Shown piece after piece: positions 13,030 through 22,288 of a DNA stretch of 64,000 nucleotides. The notes under the pieces were generated by a model. That model searched no databases and was not told where the DNA came from. It saw only the letters and a program-made list of their open reading frames with translations. How positions within the stretch are numbered: position 1 is the first letter of the stretch; every line of letters begins with the position of its first letter. Source of the DNA: Poindextera sp963719975 (lineage in GTDB: Bacteria; Pseudomonadota; Alphaproteobacteria; Caulobacterales; Caulobacteraceae); NCBI GenBank assembly GCA_963719975.1, contig CAVRED010000011.1, positions 62,001-126,000 of the forward strand, read 5' to 3'. The translations under genes were made by a program, and so were the position numbers.

Positions 13030-14233
13030 AAGGACCTCGGCGATGCGCCGGCGCGAGCCTGCGCGGCGACTTCGGCCTTCGAGGCGCGCGGCCAGGCGTC
13101 GACGCCCTGCGGCGTCGACCAGCATGCACCTCGTTCTCGTCGCCGCCCATCACCCCGTCCTGGCTGCACGTCGTTGGCGACGATCCAGTCGCAGCCCTTG
13201 CGCGGCGAGCTTGGCGCGCGCGTTGCGCCTCCACATCGTCGGTCTCGGCGGCGAAGCCGACCACCAGCTTCGGCCGGCTCGGGCCCTGCGGCGGCGAGCG
13301 TGGCCAGGATGTCCGGGTTCTCCACCAGGCGCAGCGGCGGCGGCCCGTCCTTGCCCTTCTTCAGCTTGACCGCGAGGGCCTCGTCGGCGCGCCAGTCGGC
13401 GACGGCGGCGACGCAGACCGCGGCGTCGGCCGGCAGCGCCGCCAGCGAGGCGGCCAGCATCTCGCGCGCGGTCTCGACCTCGACGCGGCGTGACGCCGCA
13501 GCGGCGCGGCGAGGGCGGTCGGGCCGGAGACCAGGGTCACCTCGGCGCCCAGCCGCGCCAGCGCGTCGGCGATGGCGTAGCCCTGCTTGCCGCTCGAGCG
13601 GTTGGTCAGCACGCGCACCGGATCGATCGGCTCGGCGGTGGGGCCGGCGGTGACCAGCACCCGCTTGCCCTCCAGCGGCGCGCCGCGCGCGCGTCCAGCG
13701 CGGCGCGGATCGCCTCGAAGATCGTCTGCCGGCTCGGCCATGCGGCCGGGGCCGAACTCGCCGCAGGCCATCGGCCCCTCGTCCGGCCCGACGAAACGCA
13801 CGCCGTCGCGCCTTCAGCGTCGCCAGGTTGCGGCGGGTGGCCGGGTGCTCCCACATGCGCACGTTCATCGCCGGGGCCATCAGCACCGGCTTGTCGGTGG
13901 CGAGCAGGGTGGTGGAGGCCAGGTCGTCGGCGAGGCCGGCCGCCGCCTTGGCCATCAGGTCGGCCGTCGCCGGCGCCACGACGATCAGGTCGGCCGAGCG
14001 CGAGAGCTCGATGTGGCCCATCTCGGCTTCGTCGGTCAGCGAGAAGAGGTCGGCGTAGACCTTGTCCTCGGCCAGCGCCGCCAGCGACAGCGGGGTGACG
14101 AACTCGGCGCCCGGCGCGGGTCAGGACCGGCCGCACGGCGATGTCGGCCTTGCGCAGCAGCCGCACCAGCTCCAGCGCCTTGTAGGCCGCGATGCCGCCG
14201 CCGACGATCAGAAGAACGCGCCTGTCTGTCCAC
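13030..14233 (-). CDS. coaBC: Bifunctional phosphopantothenoylcysteine synthetase/decarboxylase (six or more frameshifts)
   Basis: Makes 4'-phosphopantetheine from 4'-phosphopantothenate and cysteine on the route to coenzyme A; normally essential. CoaC flavoprotein half: VLLIVGGGIAAYKALELVRL, then SADLIVVAPATADLMAKAAA, TDKPVLMAPAMNVRMWEHPA and the decarboxylase lid GPDEGPMACGEFGPGRMAE. CoaB half: KRVLVTAGPTAEPIDPVRVL, NRSSGKQGYAIADALARLGA, CVAAVADWRADEALAVKLKK, and near the end GCDWIVANDVQ. The best start is GTG 14233 (VDRQ, then VLLIVGGG after one extra base). Breaks lie near 14220, 14110, 13805, 13685, 13500, 13270, 13205 and 13130. Such density in an essential gene argues for sequence error. 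The C-terminal end is uncertain. Confidence 0.88.
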
Positions 14234-14304
14234 GGACGCTCCGATCCCTCGCGCCAAAGCGCCCGCTCCTTAGCGGTTCGAAGGCCGGCTGGACAAATGC
14301 CTGC

Positions 14305-14333
14305 TTGACCCGTTCTTCGTTTGTTCCTATACC
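14305..14333 (+). promoter_or_regulatory. Predicted sigma70-type promoter for the 14365 lipoprotein
   Basis: -35 TTGACC (14305-14310), spacer of exactly 17 bases, -10 TATACC (14328-14333), then about 31 bases to the ATG with GGAGG in between. It lies in the 131-base divergent gap between coaBC and the lipoprotein gene. Confidence 0.55.
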
Positions 14334-14364
14334 GCCTGCGGTTGCAGATGGAGGGCTTGAAACC

Positions 14365-14989
14365 ATGCATAGGATGTTGCTCGGCGCCGGCGTAGCGGCG
14401 CTTCTGGCGGGCGCTGTTGTCGGCCTGAGCGCTTGCGACGGCGGGGCTGCGTCGACCGCGGCGCGCGATCATTCCGCGAGCACGTCGGCCGAAACGACGG
14501 TGGCGACGACCGCCGGCGATCGCGCCGCGCCGACTGACGAAGACCGCGCCGACGCGGCGCAGCGGCGATCCGCGGACCCAGCCGGTGGCGCTGGTCGACG
14601 GGACGCCGATGTGGGCGGCCAATCGCCAGCACACCGCCGAGGAGAACGCCGCCTATCAATTTCGCCGCGACGGCGCCGACTTCGGCGCCAGCGACGAAAC
14701 GGCCTACGTGCGGCTCGCGCACGACTTCACCGGCAGCCCGCCCAAGGACGTGCTGACGCTGACGCGCCCGAACGGCGACAAGCTGCTCTATGACCCCAAG
14801 CGCAACATCTTCGCCGTCGTGACCAAGGACGGCGCGCCGCGCGCGATGTTCAAGCCGCAGTCTGGCAAGGCCTATTGGGACCAGCAGGTCGCGCGCCAGA
14901 ACGATGACCAGAGCGGCCGGTCGGCGTCCAACCGCCGCACCAACAGCCGCCGCTCGGGCGATGGCCCAGCCCCGGACGACCAGGGCTAG
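14365..14989 (+). CDS. Predicted lipoprotein, unknown function (one frameshift)
   Basis: The N-terminus MHRMLLGAGVAALLAGAVVG ends in a lipobox-like LSAC, so an acylated periplasmic or outer-membrane protein is predicted. A low-complexity Ala/Thr/Ser/Asp linker follows to about residue 65. After one extra base near 14569 a folded part resumes: PVALVDGTPMWAANRQHTAE, ENAAYQFRRDGADFGA and LLYDPKRNIFAVVTKDGAPR. The C-terminus is polar (arginine, asparagine, serine). No family is recognised. A good Shine-Dalgarno (GGAGG) precedes the chosen ATG. It converges on ubiB, sharing the CTAG stop palindrome at 14986-14989. Confidence 0.7.
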
Positions 14990-16504
14990 CGGACGAGCCA
15001 GACCCAGACCGCGGCGGCCAGCGCCGCCGACAGGACGCCGAGCGCGAACCAGAACAACCGACTCTGGACGCGCGGTGCTGCCGGCGGCGGCTGGCGGCGC
15101 CGGCTGGGGCCTTCGGCTCGGCCATGCGGGCGATCGCGACCAAGGCCCGCTGGGCGTCGTCGGCCAGCGACCGTATTCGCGCCAGCGGCGAGAGCTCGCG
15201 CGCGATCCAGCGGCGCCACCACCGGCTCGGCGGCCGCCCAGAGATTGTGGCCGGGGTCGATCCGGCGCGCGACGCCCTCGACCGTGACCATGGTCTTCTG
15301 CAGCAGCACCAGCTCGGGGCGAAGGCGCATGTCGAAGAGGGCGGTGATCTCGAACAGCAGGCCCAGAATGCGGCCCATGGACACCGCGCCGGCAGGCTGG
15401 CCGACGTTCGGCTCGCCCACCGCCCGGAGCGCCTGGGCGAACGCTTCAACGGAGTGGTGCGCCGGGACGTAGCCGATGTCGAAGTGGGCCTTGGCGACCC
15501 GCATGTAGTCGCGCTGCAGGAAGCCCCAGAGGATCTCCGCCAGATGCCGGCGCTCGTTCGGCGCGAGGCGGCCGATGATGCCGAAATCGACGGCGGTCAG
15601 CTCGGCCGTCGGCGCCACGAACAGGTTCCCCTCGTGCAGGTCGGCGTGGAAGACGCCATGGTCCATGGCCTGGGCCAGGAAGGCCCGCACCAGGTTGTCG
15701 GCCAGCGCGTGCCGGTCGATCCCCGGTTGCTCCAGCGCTGCGGGGTCGGAGAGCGCCATGCCGTCAGCCCAGGCAAGGGTCAGAGCCCGCTTGCCGACGC
15801 CGGCCCAGATCACCGGCGGGGCGCGCATGAAGCCGTCCTTGGCCATCACCTCGGCGAGCTCGCTTGCGCCGGCCGCCTCGAAGCGCAGGTCGAGCTCCAG
15901 CTCGAGCACGCGCGCGGCTGTGTCCGCCAGCGCGACCGGCTCCAGCCGCCGGGCCGGCGGCGCGTGGCGCTCGACGAGCTGCGCGGCCAGCTGCAGCACG
16001 GCGGTGTCGCCGGCGATGCGGCGCTCGATGCCGGGCCTGAGCACCTTGACCGCGACGCGCCGTCCGTCCGCCAACGTCGCGGGGTGCGCCTGGGCGACGG
16101 AGGCGGCGGCGATCGGCTCGCCGAAGCTGGTGAACAGGGCCTCGATCGGCTGGCCGAGGGTCTCAGCGACCGCCGCCTTCGCCTGCGCGGTGGGGAACGG
16201 GGGCAAGCTGGTCCTTGAGCTTCGCCAGGTCGTTGGCGAAGACGAGGCCGAATATGTCGGCGCGGGTCGAGAGGATCTGGCCGAGCTTGATCGTGACCGG
16301 CCCCAACCGCTCGAAGGCCCGCGCCAGCCGCTCGCCCGGACGCCCCTGCTTCGAGCCGCCGCCGGCGAGCAGCCGGATCGCGCCCGCCGCCAGACGGGCC
16401 GTCGGCGGCAGCAGCGGATCGAGCTCGCGCGGGATCAGCGCGTCCTCGCGCGCCAGCACGAAACAGGCGCCGGCCAAGCGGGCGTAGGTGATGGGGCCGC
16501 TCAT
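14986..16504 (-). CDS. ubiB: UbiB family atypical kinase/ATPase for ubiquinone biosynthesis (frameshifted)
   Basis: Membrane-anchored ABC1/ADCK/UbiB protein needed for ubiquinone biosynthesis and coupled by an ATGA overlap to ubiE. Family hallmarks: the KxGQ element in TIKLGQILSTRADIFG, the alanine-rich nucleotide loop AAASVAQAHPATLADG, the VAVKVLRPGI lysine strand, HADLHEGNLF and AVDFGIIGRLAPNERR. Two hydrophobic C-terminal stretches end in LFWFALGVLSAALAAAVWVW. Frame changes occur near 16206 and 15160. The start at 16504 (MSGPITYARLAGACFVLARE) overlaps ubiE's stop. Reassembled length is about 505 residues. Confidence 0.9.
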
Positions 16505-17268
16505 CGACCGCCGAGCGCCCAGCCCTGGTGCAGGGCGGCGACGCCGCCCGTCAGGTTGGTCCATTCGACGCGGGCGAACCCCGCATCGCGCATCAGGCTC
16601 GCGAAGGTCGCCTGATCGGGGAAGCGGCGAATGCTCTCGACCAGATACTGATAGGCGTCGCCGTCGCCCGCCACCCACTCGCCGAGGCGCGGGATAACGC
16701 GGAACGAGAGCGCATCGTAGGCCGCGGCGAGCGCCGCGCTCGCGGGCTTGGAGAACTCGAGGCAAAGGAAGCGCCCGCCTGGCTTGAGCACCCGCCTCGC
16801 CTCGGCCAGCGCCTTGCCGATGTCGGCCGTGTTGCGGATGCCGAACCCGATCACATAGGCCTCGGCCGAGGCGTCCGGCAGCGGCAGCGCGAGCGCATCG
16901 CCGACCGCCCAACAGATGTCGCCGGCCGCCGGCCGGGCGCGGCCGACGCTGACCATCTCCTCATTGTAGTCGACAACGACGATCTTGGCGGCGAGCCCAC
17001 CCCGCCGGCGCCGGGCCGCCGCGGCGCGTTTCAGCAGGCGGAAGGCGAGATCGCCCGTGCCGCCGGCGCAATCGACAATGGTCTCCCCGGGCTGCGGGTT
17101 GAGCCGCGCGGCGGCCATGTCCTTCCAGAGCCGATGCACGCCCCCGCTCATCAGGTCGTTCATCAGGTCGTAGCGGCGGGCGACGGAATCGAAGACGCCC
17201 CGCACCAGACGCGGCTTGTCGGCGGCGTCGACGTCCTTGAAACCAAAGGGGGCGGAGGGCTGGCTCAT
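16501..17268 (-). CDS. ubiE: Ubiquinone/menaquinone biosynthesis C-methyltransferase
   Basis: Class I SAM-dependent methyltransferase adding the C-methyl group of the quinone ring. Intact, 255 residues from the chosen start MSQPSAPFGFKDVDAADKPR. Family signatures are seen: YDLMNDLMSGGVHRLWKD, the SAM loop IVDCAGGTGDLAFRLLKRA, YVIGFGIRNTADIGKALAEA, RVLKPGGRFLCLEFSKP and YQYLVESIRRFPDQATFASL. The acidic motif has DCAGGTGD where DVAGGTGD is common. A longer start at 17301 is possible but adds a non-conserved stretch. It is first in the ubiE-ubiB pair and divergent from mutM. Confidence 0.95.
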   Translation of the reverse strand: MSQPSAPFGFKDVDAADKPRLVRGVFDSVARRYDLMNDLMSGGVHRLWKDMAAARLNPQPGETIVDCAGGTGDLAFRLLKRAAAARRRRGGLAAKIVVVDYNEEMVSVGRARPAAGDICWAVGDALALPLPDASAEAYVIGFGIRNTADIGKALAEARRVLKPGGRFLCLEFSKPASAALAAAYDALSFRVIPRLGEWVAGDGDAYQYLVESIRRFPDQATFASLMRDAGFARVEWTNLTGGVAALHQGWALGGR

Positions 17269-17351
17269 GGGTCTGCTGCAGCCTCTTAGCCTCCCCGCCA
17301 CCGGGCGTCATCCGCGACGCGGCGCGCCGAACCGGCTAGAGCAGGCGGCGC

Positions 17352-18215
17352 ATGCCTGAGCTTCCCGAGGTCGAAACCGTCCGCCTTGGCCTTGAGCCCG
17401 TCCTGGCGGGTGCGCGCCTGGCTCGCGTGGAGGCGCGCCGGCCGGACCTGCGTTTCCCCTTGCCTGAGGGCTTCGTCCAGCGTCTGACCGGCGCGCGGGT
17501 CGAGAGCCTCGGGCGCCGGGCCAAGTACATCCTGGCGCGCCTGGATCGCGGCGACGTGCTGGTGATGCACCTCGGCATGAGCGGCCGGTTCGAAATAACC
17601 GGTCAGACGGCTGCGCGCCGCCCAGGCGAGTTTCTGTACGCAGCGCCGCCGAATCCGAAACACGCACACGTCGTGTTCGAGACGGAGGCCGGCGAGGTGG
17701 TCACCTATTTCGACCCCCGCCGCTTCGGCTACATGGGCCTGATCCCGGCCGCTGAGCTCGACCGGCATCCGTGGTTCCTGGGTCTCGGGCCGGAGCCGCT
17801 GGAGCCCGCCTTCTCGTCCGCCCATCTGGCCCGCGCATTCGCCGGCCGGCGGCAGAGCGTCAAGGCGACGCTCGCCGACCAACGGGTTGTGGCCGGTCTT
17901 GGCAATATCTATGTGTGCGAGGCGCTGCACCGTGCGCGCATCTCACCGCTGCGCGCGGCGGGAGATGTCGGACCTCGCGCGCGGACGCGCCTCGTCGCGG
18001 CGGTGAAGGCCGTGCTTGCCGAGGCGATCGAAGCTGGCGGCTCGACCCTGCGCGACTACGCCGCGGCCGACGGGGCGCTCGGCTATTTCCAGCACCGCTT
18101 CGGCGTCTACGGCCGTGAGGGCGAGCCCTGCCTGCGCGACGGTTGCCGCGGCGTGATCGAACGGTCGGTGCAGGCCGGGCGTTCGACGTTCCATTGCCCC
18201 GCCTGCCAGCGCTAG
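17352..18215 (+). CDS. mutM: Formamidopyrimidine-DNA glycosylase
   Basis: Base-excision repair glycosylase/AP lyase that removes 8-oxoguanine and ring-opened purines. Intact, 287 residues. The N-terminal catalytic PELPEVETVRLGLEP, the DNA-binding lysine in GRRAKYILARLDRGDVLVMH and HLGMSGRF are present, and the helix-two-turn-helix region (VAGLGNIYVCEALHRARISP) keeps the GLGN(I)Y signature. The C-terminal zinc finger is complete: PCLRDGCRGVIERSVQAGRS and then FHCPACQR. It starts 83 bases from the divergent ubiE, an arrangement often seen near dnaA in alphaproteobacteria. Confidence 0.96.
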   Translation: MPELPEVETVRLGLEPVLAGARLARVEARRPDLRFPLPEGFVQRLTGARVESLGRRAKYILARLDRGDVLVMHLGMSGRFEITGQTAARRPGEFLYAAPPNPKHAHVVFETEAGEVVTYFDPRRFGYMGLIPAAELDRHPWFLGLGPEPLEPAFSSAHLARAFAGRRQSVKATLADQRVVAGLGNIYVCEALHRARISPLRAAGDVGPRARTRLVAAVKAVLAEAIEAGGSTLRDYAAADGALGYFQHRFGVYGREGEPCLRDGCRGVIERSVQAGRSTFHCPACQR

Positions 18216-18248
18216 CCGCCCGCTGCGCCAACGCCTAGGGTCCCCCCG

Positions 18249-19117
18249 ATGCATCAACTCGCGCGCCTCCTCGTGGCCGGCCTTTCCGCCTGGCTCATCG
18301 CCGGCGCGGCGGCGGCGCAGCCGCCGGTCTGGGTGGTCCACAGGGATCGGCGACCGTGGTTCTGTTTGGCTCAGTGCACATCCTGCCGCCAGGGCTCGAC
18401 TGGGAGCCGCCGGCGCTGCAAGCGGCGCTCGCCAGCGCGAGCGACCTCTGGTTCGAGATACCGCTCGATCCGGCCTCCAGCGCGGCCGCGAGCCGGCTGG
18501 CGCTCGCAAGCGGTCTGCAGCCGCAGGGCGGCAGTCTCAGCGCCGAACTGTCGCCCAGGGCCAGGGCGCACCTGGCCCGGATCGCGAGGAGCGCCGGCGT
18601 GAACCAGGACAGCCTGGAGCGCCTGCGCCCATGGCTGGCCGAGATCACCCTTTCGCTGGCGGTCTATGCTCAGGCCCATGCCGCCGCCGACCAGGGCGTC
18701 GAGCGGCAGATCGACCAGCTGACGCCGCAAAGCGTCCCCCGCCGCGCGCTCGAGACCACCGAGCAGCAGATCGGCTACCTCTCCGAGGCCCCGATGAACG
18801 ATCAGGTCGCCTCGCTCGAGGAGACGCTCAGCGAGCTGGACGACGGTCCGGCCAGCTACGAGCGGATCGTCACCGTCTGGATGGCCGGCGACGTCAGGGG
18901 CCTGGCGCGCGAAGCCCTAAGGCCGATGATGCGGGCCGCGCCAGGTCAGTACCGATCGCTGGTCGTGGCGCGCAACCGCCGCTGGGTCGATCAAATCGCC
19001 ATGCGCCTGGGGGGGACCGGCGAGGCGGTGATGGTCGTGGGCGTTGGCCACCTGGTCGGGCCGGACAGCGTGCCGGCCCTCTTGCGGGCGAGGGGCTTTT
19101 CGGTCGAAGGACCGTAA
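18249..19117 (+). CDS. TraB/GumN family protein (one frameshift)
   Basis: Secreted or membrane-exposed protein of the TraB/GumN family; the fold is related to erythromycin-esterase/Tiki-like peptidases, and bacterial functions are mostly unknown. It has a signal peptide (MHQLARLLVAGLSAWLIAGA, cleavage after AAAQ), then PPVWVVH. One base is lost near 18342 and it continues as ATVVLFGSVHILPPGLDW, with the conserved GxxH at GSVH and a second motif near the end, VMVVGVGHLVGPDSV. About 290 residues. The frame break is single and in non-conserved sequence, so it is probably not a true pseudogene. Confidence 0.78.
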
Positions 19118-19150
19118 GAGAGATCGCCCTCGAAGCCAGAGCGGAGCCCC

Positions 19151-19928
19151 ATGGCCTACGAAACCCTGATCGTTGAGACGAGCGAGGCGGTCGTCCTCAT
19201 CCGCCTCAACCGGCCCGAGGCGCTGAACGCGCTGAACCAGCGCCTGGCCGACGAACTCACTGCCGCGCTGGAGGCCGCCGAAGCAGACGAGACGGTCAGG
19301 GCGATCGTCATCACCGGGTCCGAGCGCGCTTTCGCCGCCGGCGCCGACATCAAGGAGATGGCGTCGAAATCCTACCGCGACGTCTTCACCGAAGACTTCA
19401 TCACCAAAAACTGGGAGACCGTCGCCCGCTGCCGCAAGCCGGTGATCGCGGCCGTCGCCGGCTACGCGCTCGGCGGCGGCTGCGAACTCGCCATGATGTG
19501 CGACTTCGTCATCGCCGCCGAGAACGCCCGTTTCGGCCAGCCCGAGATCACCCTCGGCGTCTCGCCGGGCGCCGGCGGCACCCAGCGCCTGCCGCGCTTC
19601 GTCGGCAAGGCCAAGGCCATGGACATGGTGCCTGACCGGCCGGATGATGGACGCGGCCGAGGCCGAGCGCTCCGGCCTGGTCAGCCGGGTCGTGCCGACC
19701 GACAAGCTGCTCGACGAGGCGATGGCGGTCGCGCGGACCATCGCCGCTCTCTCGCCGAACGCGGTGATGCTGACCAAGGAGATGGTCAACGCGGCCTTCG
19801 AGACTCCGCTCTCCCAGGGCGTCAAGCTCGAGCGCCGGCTGTTCCACTCCCTCTTCGCCTTCGAGGACCAGAAGGAGGGGATGGCGGCCTTCCTCGAGAA
19901 GCGGAAGCCCGCCTTCAAGGGCCGGTGA
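19151..19928 (+). CDS. Enoyl-CoA hydratase (one frameshift)
   Basis: Crotonase-fold hydratase of beta-oxidation, about 258 residues. Oxyanion-hole segments RAFAAGADIKEM and GYALGGGCELAMMCDFVIAA are intact. Catalytic glutamates lie in GGGCELAM and QPEITLGVSPGAGGTQRLPR. The frame changes near 19630, where one extra C separates KAMDMV from LTGRMMDAAEAERSGLVSRV; the rest (PNAVMLTKEMVNAAFETPLS) is normal to the TGA. FadB1/PaaF-like naming is possible but substrate range cannot be inferred. It precedes rpsT on the same strand, but rpsT has its own promoter. Confidence 0.9.
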
Positions 19929-19942
19929 GCGCCACGGGTCGA

Positions 19943-19971
19943 TTGACCCCCGGGCAGGGGTTTCGTATATG
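19943..19971 (+). promoter_or_regulatory. Predicted sigma70-type promoter of rpsT
   Basis: -35 TTGACC (19943-19948), 17-base spacer, -10 TATATG (19966-19971), 68 bases before the rpsT ATG. It begins 15 bases after the enoyl-CoA hydratase stop. Spacing and hexamers are close to the housekeeping consensus. Confidence 0.6.
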
Positions 19972-20039
19972 CCCCGCTCCCCGAAATTCACCGCGGACCC
20001 CGGTGGGCCGCGTTCGTTCGACAAGGCAAGAAGACAGGC

Positions 20040-20309
20040 ATGGCCAACACGCCCGGCGCCAAGAAGGCGATCCGCAAGATCGCGCGCAGAACCGAGGTCA
20101 ACAAGGCGCGCAGGTCGCGCGTGCGGACTTACCTGCGCAAGTTCGAAGAGTCGCTCACGAGCGGCGATGTGAAGGCCGCGACGACGGCGTTTGGCGAAGC
20201 GCAATCGGAGCTGATGCGCGCGGTGCGAAAGGGTGTCGTTCACAAGAACACCGGCGCGCGCAAAGTGTCTCGTCTGGCCGCGCGGTTAAGGGCTCTGGCC
20301 ACAGCCTGA
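20040..20309 (+). CDS. rpsT: 30S ribosomal protein S20
   Basis: Small basic ribosomal protein that binds 16S rRNA, 89 residues, intact. MANTPGAKKAIRKIARRTEV and NKARRSRVRTYLRKFEE match the S20 N-terminal helix, and GVVHKNTGARKVSRLAARL the C-terminal one. Its position just before dnaA is conserved in many alphaproteobacteria. Confidence 0.97.
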   Translation: MANTPGAKKAIRKIARRTEVNKARRSRVRTYLRKFEESLTSGDVKAATTAFGEAQSELMRAVRKGVVHKNTGARKVSRLAARLRALATA

Positions 20310-20690
20310 TCTGAACTCCTTAGGGACAAGTTCTTGTATTTCCGAGGTTTGTACTAGGTCCGGCGGACGGTCGCCTACACGGCGGACAACGTCGCTCTGC
20401 GACATATTGTTCAGTGAACAGACTCCTTTTCAGAGCACGTCGTTGACGGATTTGGCCGAATCCGAAGTCAACAGAAAAATCTGTATGCGGTGAAAATATT
20501 CCCCGTTGAGCCTGCCCAGGCCGGGGTCTACGGTCTCAGCCCATCAAGCTTATTCTCTGTGCGGACGATTGGTCGACGGGGCCCGATATATGGCTTCCGA
20601 GTGGGGCTGTGCGCGTAGATTTTGGGGGCCGCGCGCCGGGGGGCGAGCGGAAAACCGAAGCACCATGAGATCAGGTCGGGGGTGGCCGAG
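20310..20690 (+). promoter_or_regulatory. dnaA upstream region with GANTC sites and nested inverted repeats
   Basis: The 381 bases hold no convincing protein gene longer than nine codons. It contains a 13-base perfect palindrome TGTTCAGTGAACA (20408-20420); two GANTC sites (GACTC 20421-20425, GAATC 20458-20462), the CcrM methylation target; a nested inverted repeat GTTGAC-GGATT...AATCC-GTCAAC (20442-20472) enclosing the second site; and ACAGA-AAAA-TCTGT (20471-20484). A nine-codon frame at 20665-20694 ends in TGA overlapping the dnaA ATG (ATGA). No cluster of consensus DnaA boxes is visible, so I do not call an origin here. A TTGACG at 20443 could be a -35 but has no good -10. Confidence 0.5.
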
Positions 20691-22160
20691 ATGACGATTG
20701 GGTATGGGGCGTCAACGAGCCGCGCGTGGGGCGCGGCGCAGGCGGACGCGCGTCCGGACGGGGCGTGGCTCAGCGTCGCGACGACGCTGAAAGCCGAGCT
20801 CGGCGAGGCGGCTTTCGGGTCGTGGCTGGGCGGCGCAGAGGTGCGGGAGGCGGCCGATGGCGCGCTTGCGCTCGTCACCTCGACGGTCACGGCGCGGGAC
20901 TGGGTCGGGCGCAACGCCTGGCGGCGGATCGGCGGTCTTTGGGCCAAGGCGGACCCACTGCGTCGCCCCCTGAGGCTGATGGCTCGGGCCGAGTTCGACC
21001 GCGTGGCGGGCGCCCCTTCGTCCGTCGTCGCTCCGGCGCCCGGCGACCGTTCGGAGTCCAAAGCCGCTCCGAAGGCCGAGCCGGCCCCGCGGTCAGGCGG
21101 CGGGCGTCCGCCCAGGGGAGCGGGACTGCAGGACCGGTTCACGTTCGACACCTTCGTCGTCGGCCCGGCGAACGACTTCGCCTTCGACGTGGCGCGACGC
21201 GTCGCGGCCTGGACCGAGGGGCCATTCTTCAACCCGGTCATCTTCCATGGGCCGTTCGGCTTCGGAAAGACCCACCTGCTGAACGCCATCGCCTGGGAAG
21301 CCCAACGTCGGGCGCCGGGCAAGAAGGTGATCTACCTGACCGCCGAGCGCTTCCTCTCCGGATTCGTCCGCGCTCTGATGGACAAGAGTGGTCCGGCCTT
21401 CAAGGAGGACCTGCGCGCCGCCGACCTGCTGCTCATCGACGATGTGCACTTCGTGGCCGGGAAGCAGTCCAGCCAGGAGGAGCTGTTCCACACGCTCGCC
21501 GCCCTGACCCAGGACGGACGCCGCGTGGTGTTCACCGCCGACCGGGCGCCGACGGCGCTCAGCGAGATGGACGCACGCCTGCGCTCGCACCTGCAGGCCG
21601 GTCTGGTCTGCGGCATCGAGCCCGCGGACCGCTCGCTGAGACTCGGCATCCTCGAGCGGAAGCTCGAGCTGCTCAGCCGCGAGCCCGGGGTCGGCACGCT
21701 CAGCGTCCGTGCCGAGGTGTTGGAGTTCCTCGCCGACCGCTTCTCCGACAGCGTGCGCGAGCTGGAAGGCGCGCTGAACACACTCGTCGCCTGCGCCGGC
21801 GCCGGCATCGGCGGCCTGAAGCTTGACGACGCGCAGGCCATCCTCAGACCGCACCTGCGCGGCGGCGAAAAACGGATCACGGTCGACGAGATCCAGAAAG
21901 CCTGCTCGGAGCACTTCGGTCTGCGCCAGGCCGACCTCATCTCCGAGCGCCGCAACAGGGCGATCGCGCGGCCCCGCCAGGCGGCCATGTGGCTCGCCAA
22001 GCAGCTGACCACCCGCTCGCTGCCCGATATCGGCCGCCGCTTTGGCGGGCGCGACCACACCACCGTCCTGCACGCGGTGCGGCGCATCGAGGCGTTGCGG
22101 GCCGACGATCCGCAGCTCGCCCGCGACCTCGAGGTGCTGGCGCGCAAGCTCCGCGGATAG
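20691..22160 (+). CDS. dnaA: Chromosomal replication initiator DnaA
   Basis: AAA+ initiator that binds DnaA boxes and melts the origin. Intact, 489 residues. Domain I is the first 110 residues (WLSVATTLKAELGEAAFGSW), followed by a short charged/proline linker. Walker A is FHGPFGFGKTHLLNAIAWEA (from about residue 186; GPFGFGKTH replaces the commoner GGVGLGKTH). Walker B is LLLIDDVHFVAGKQSSQEEL. The C-terminal domain has RNRAIARPRQAAMWLAKQLT and the signature GGRDHTTVLHAVRRIE. ATG 20691 is preferred because MTIGYGAS starts near the expected N-terminus; an upstream in-frame TTG at 20622 would add 23 residues. A hairpin follows the stop. Confidence 0.96.
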   Translation: MTIGYGASTSRAWGAAQADARPDGAWLSVATTLKAELGEAAFGSWLGGAEVREAADGALALVTSTVTARDWVGRNAWRRIGGLWAKADPLRRPLRLMARAEFDRVAGAPSSVVAPAPGDRSESKAAPKAEPAPRSGGGRPPRGAGLQDRFTFDTFVVGPANDFAFDVARRVAAWTEGPFFNPVIFHGPFGFGKTHLLNAIAWEAQRRAPGKKVIYLTAERFLSGFVRALMDKSGPAFKEDLRAADLLLIDDVHFVAGKQSSQEELFHTLAALTQDGRRVVFTADRAPTALSEMDARLRSHLQAGLVCGIEPADRSLRLGILERKLELLSREPGVGTLSVRAEVLEFLADRFSDSVRELEGALNTLVACAGAGIGGLKLDDAQAILRPHLRGGEKRITVDEIQKACSEHFGLRQADLISERRNRAIARPRQAAMWLAKQLTTRSLPDIGRRFGGRDHTTVLHAVRRIEALRADDPQLARDLEVLARKLRG

Positions 22161-22219
22161 GGTCGCAACAGGCGCGCGAGAGAGCCCTTCCCCGCGGACG
22201 GTTTTCCGCTAATCTCGGC

Positions 22220-22250
22220 AGCCCCCAAGGGCGGTCGCGGCGGGGGCTTT
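22220..22250 (+). terminator. Hairpin after dnaA, probable terminator
   Basis: AGCCCCC (22220-22226) pairs with GGGGGCT (22242-22248) around a 15-base loop, followed by a short T run (TTTG). It lies 60 bases after the dnaA stop and about 40 before dnaN. The U tract is short, so termination may be partial. Confidence 0.45.
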
Positions 22251-22288
22251 GATCAGGCGAAGCGCGGCCCGGGAGTTCGGACGTCCAT

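Noticed and set aside
20310..20690. Replication origin upstream of dnaA
   Set aside because: No cluster of DnaA boxes or clear unwinding element; in Caulobacterales the origin is usually by hemE, which is not in this window.
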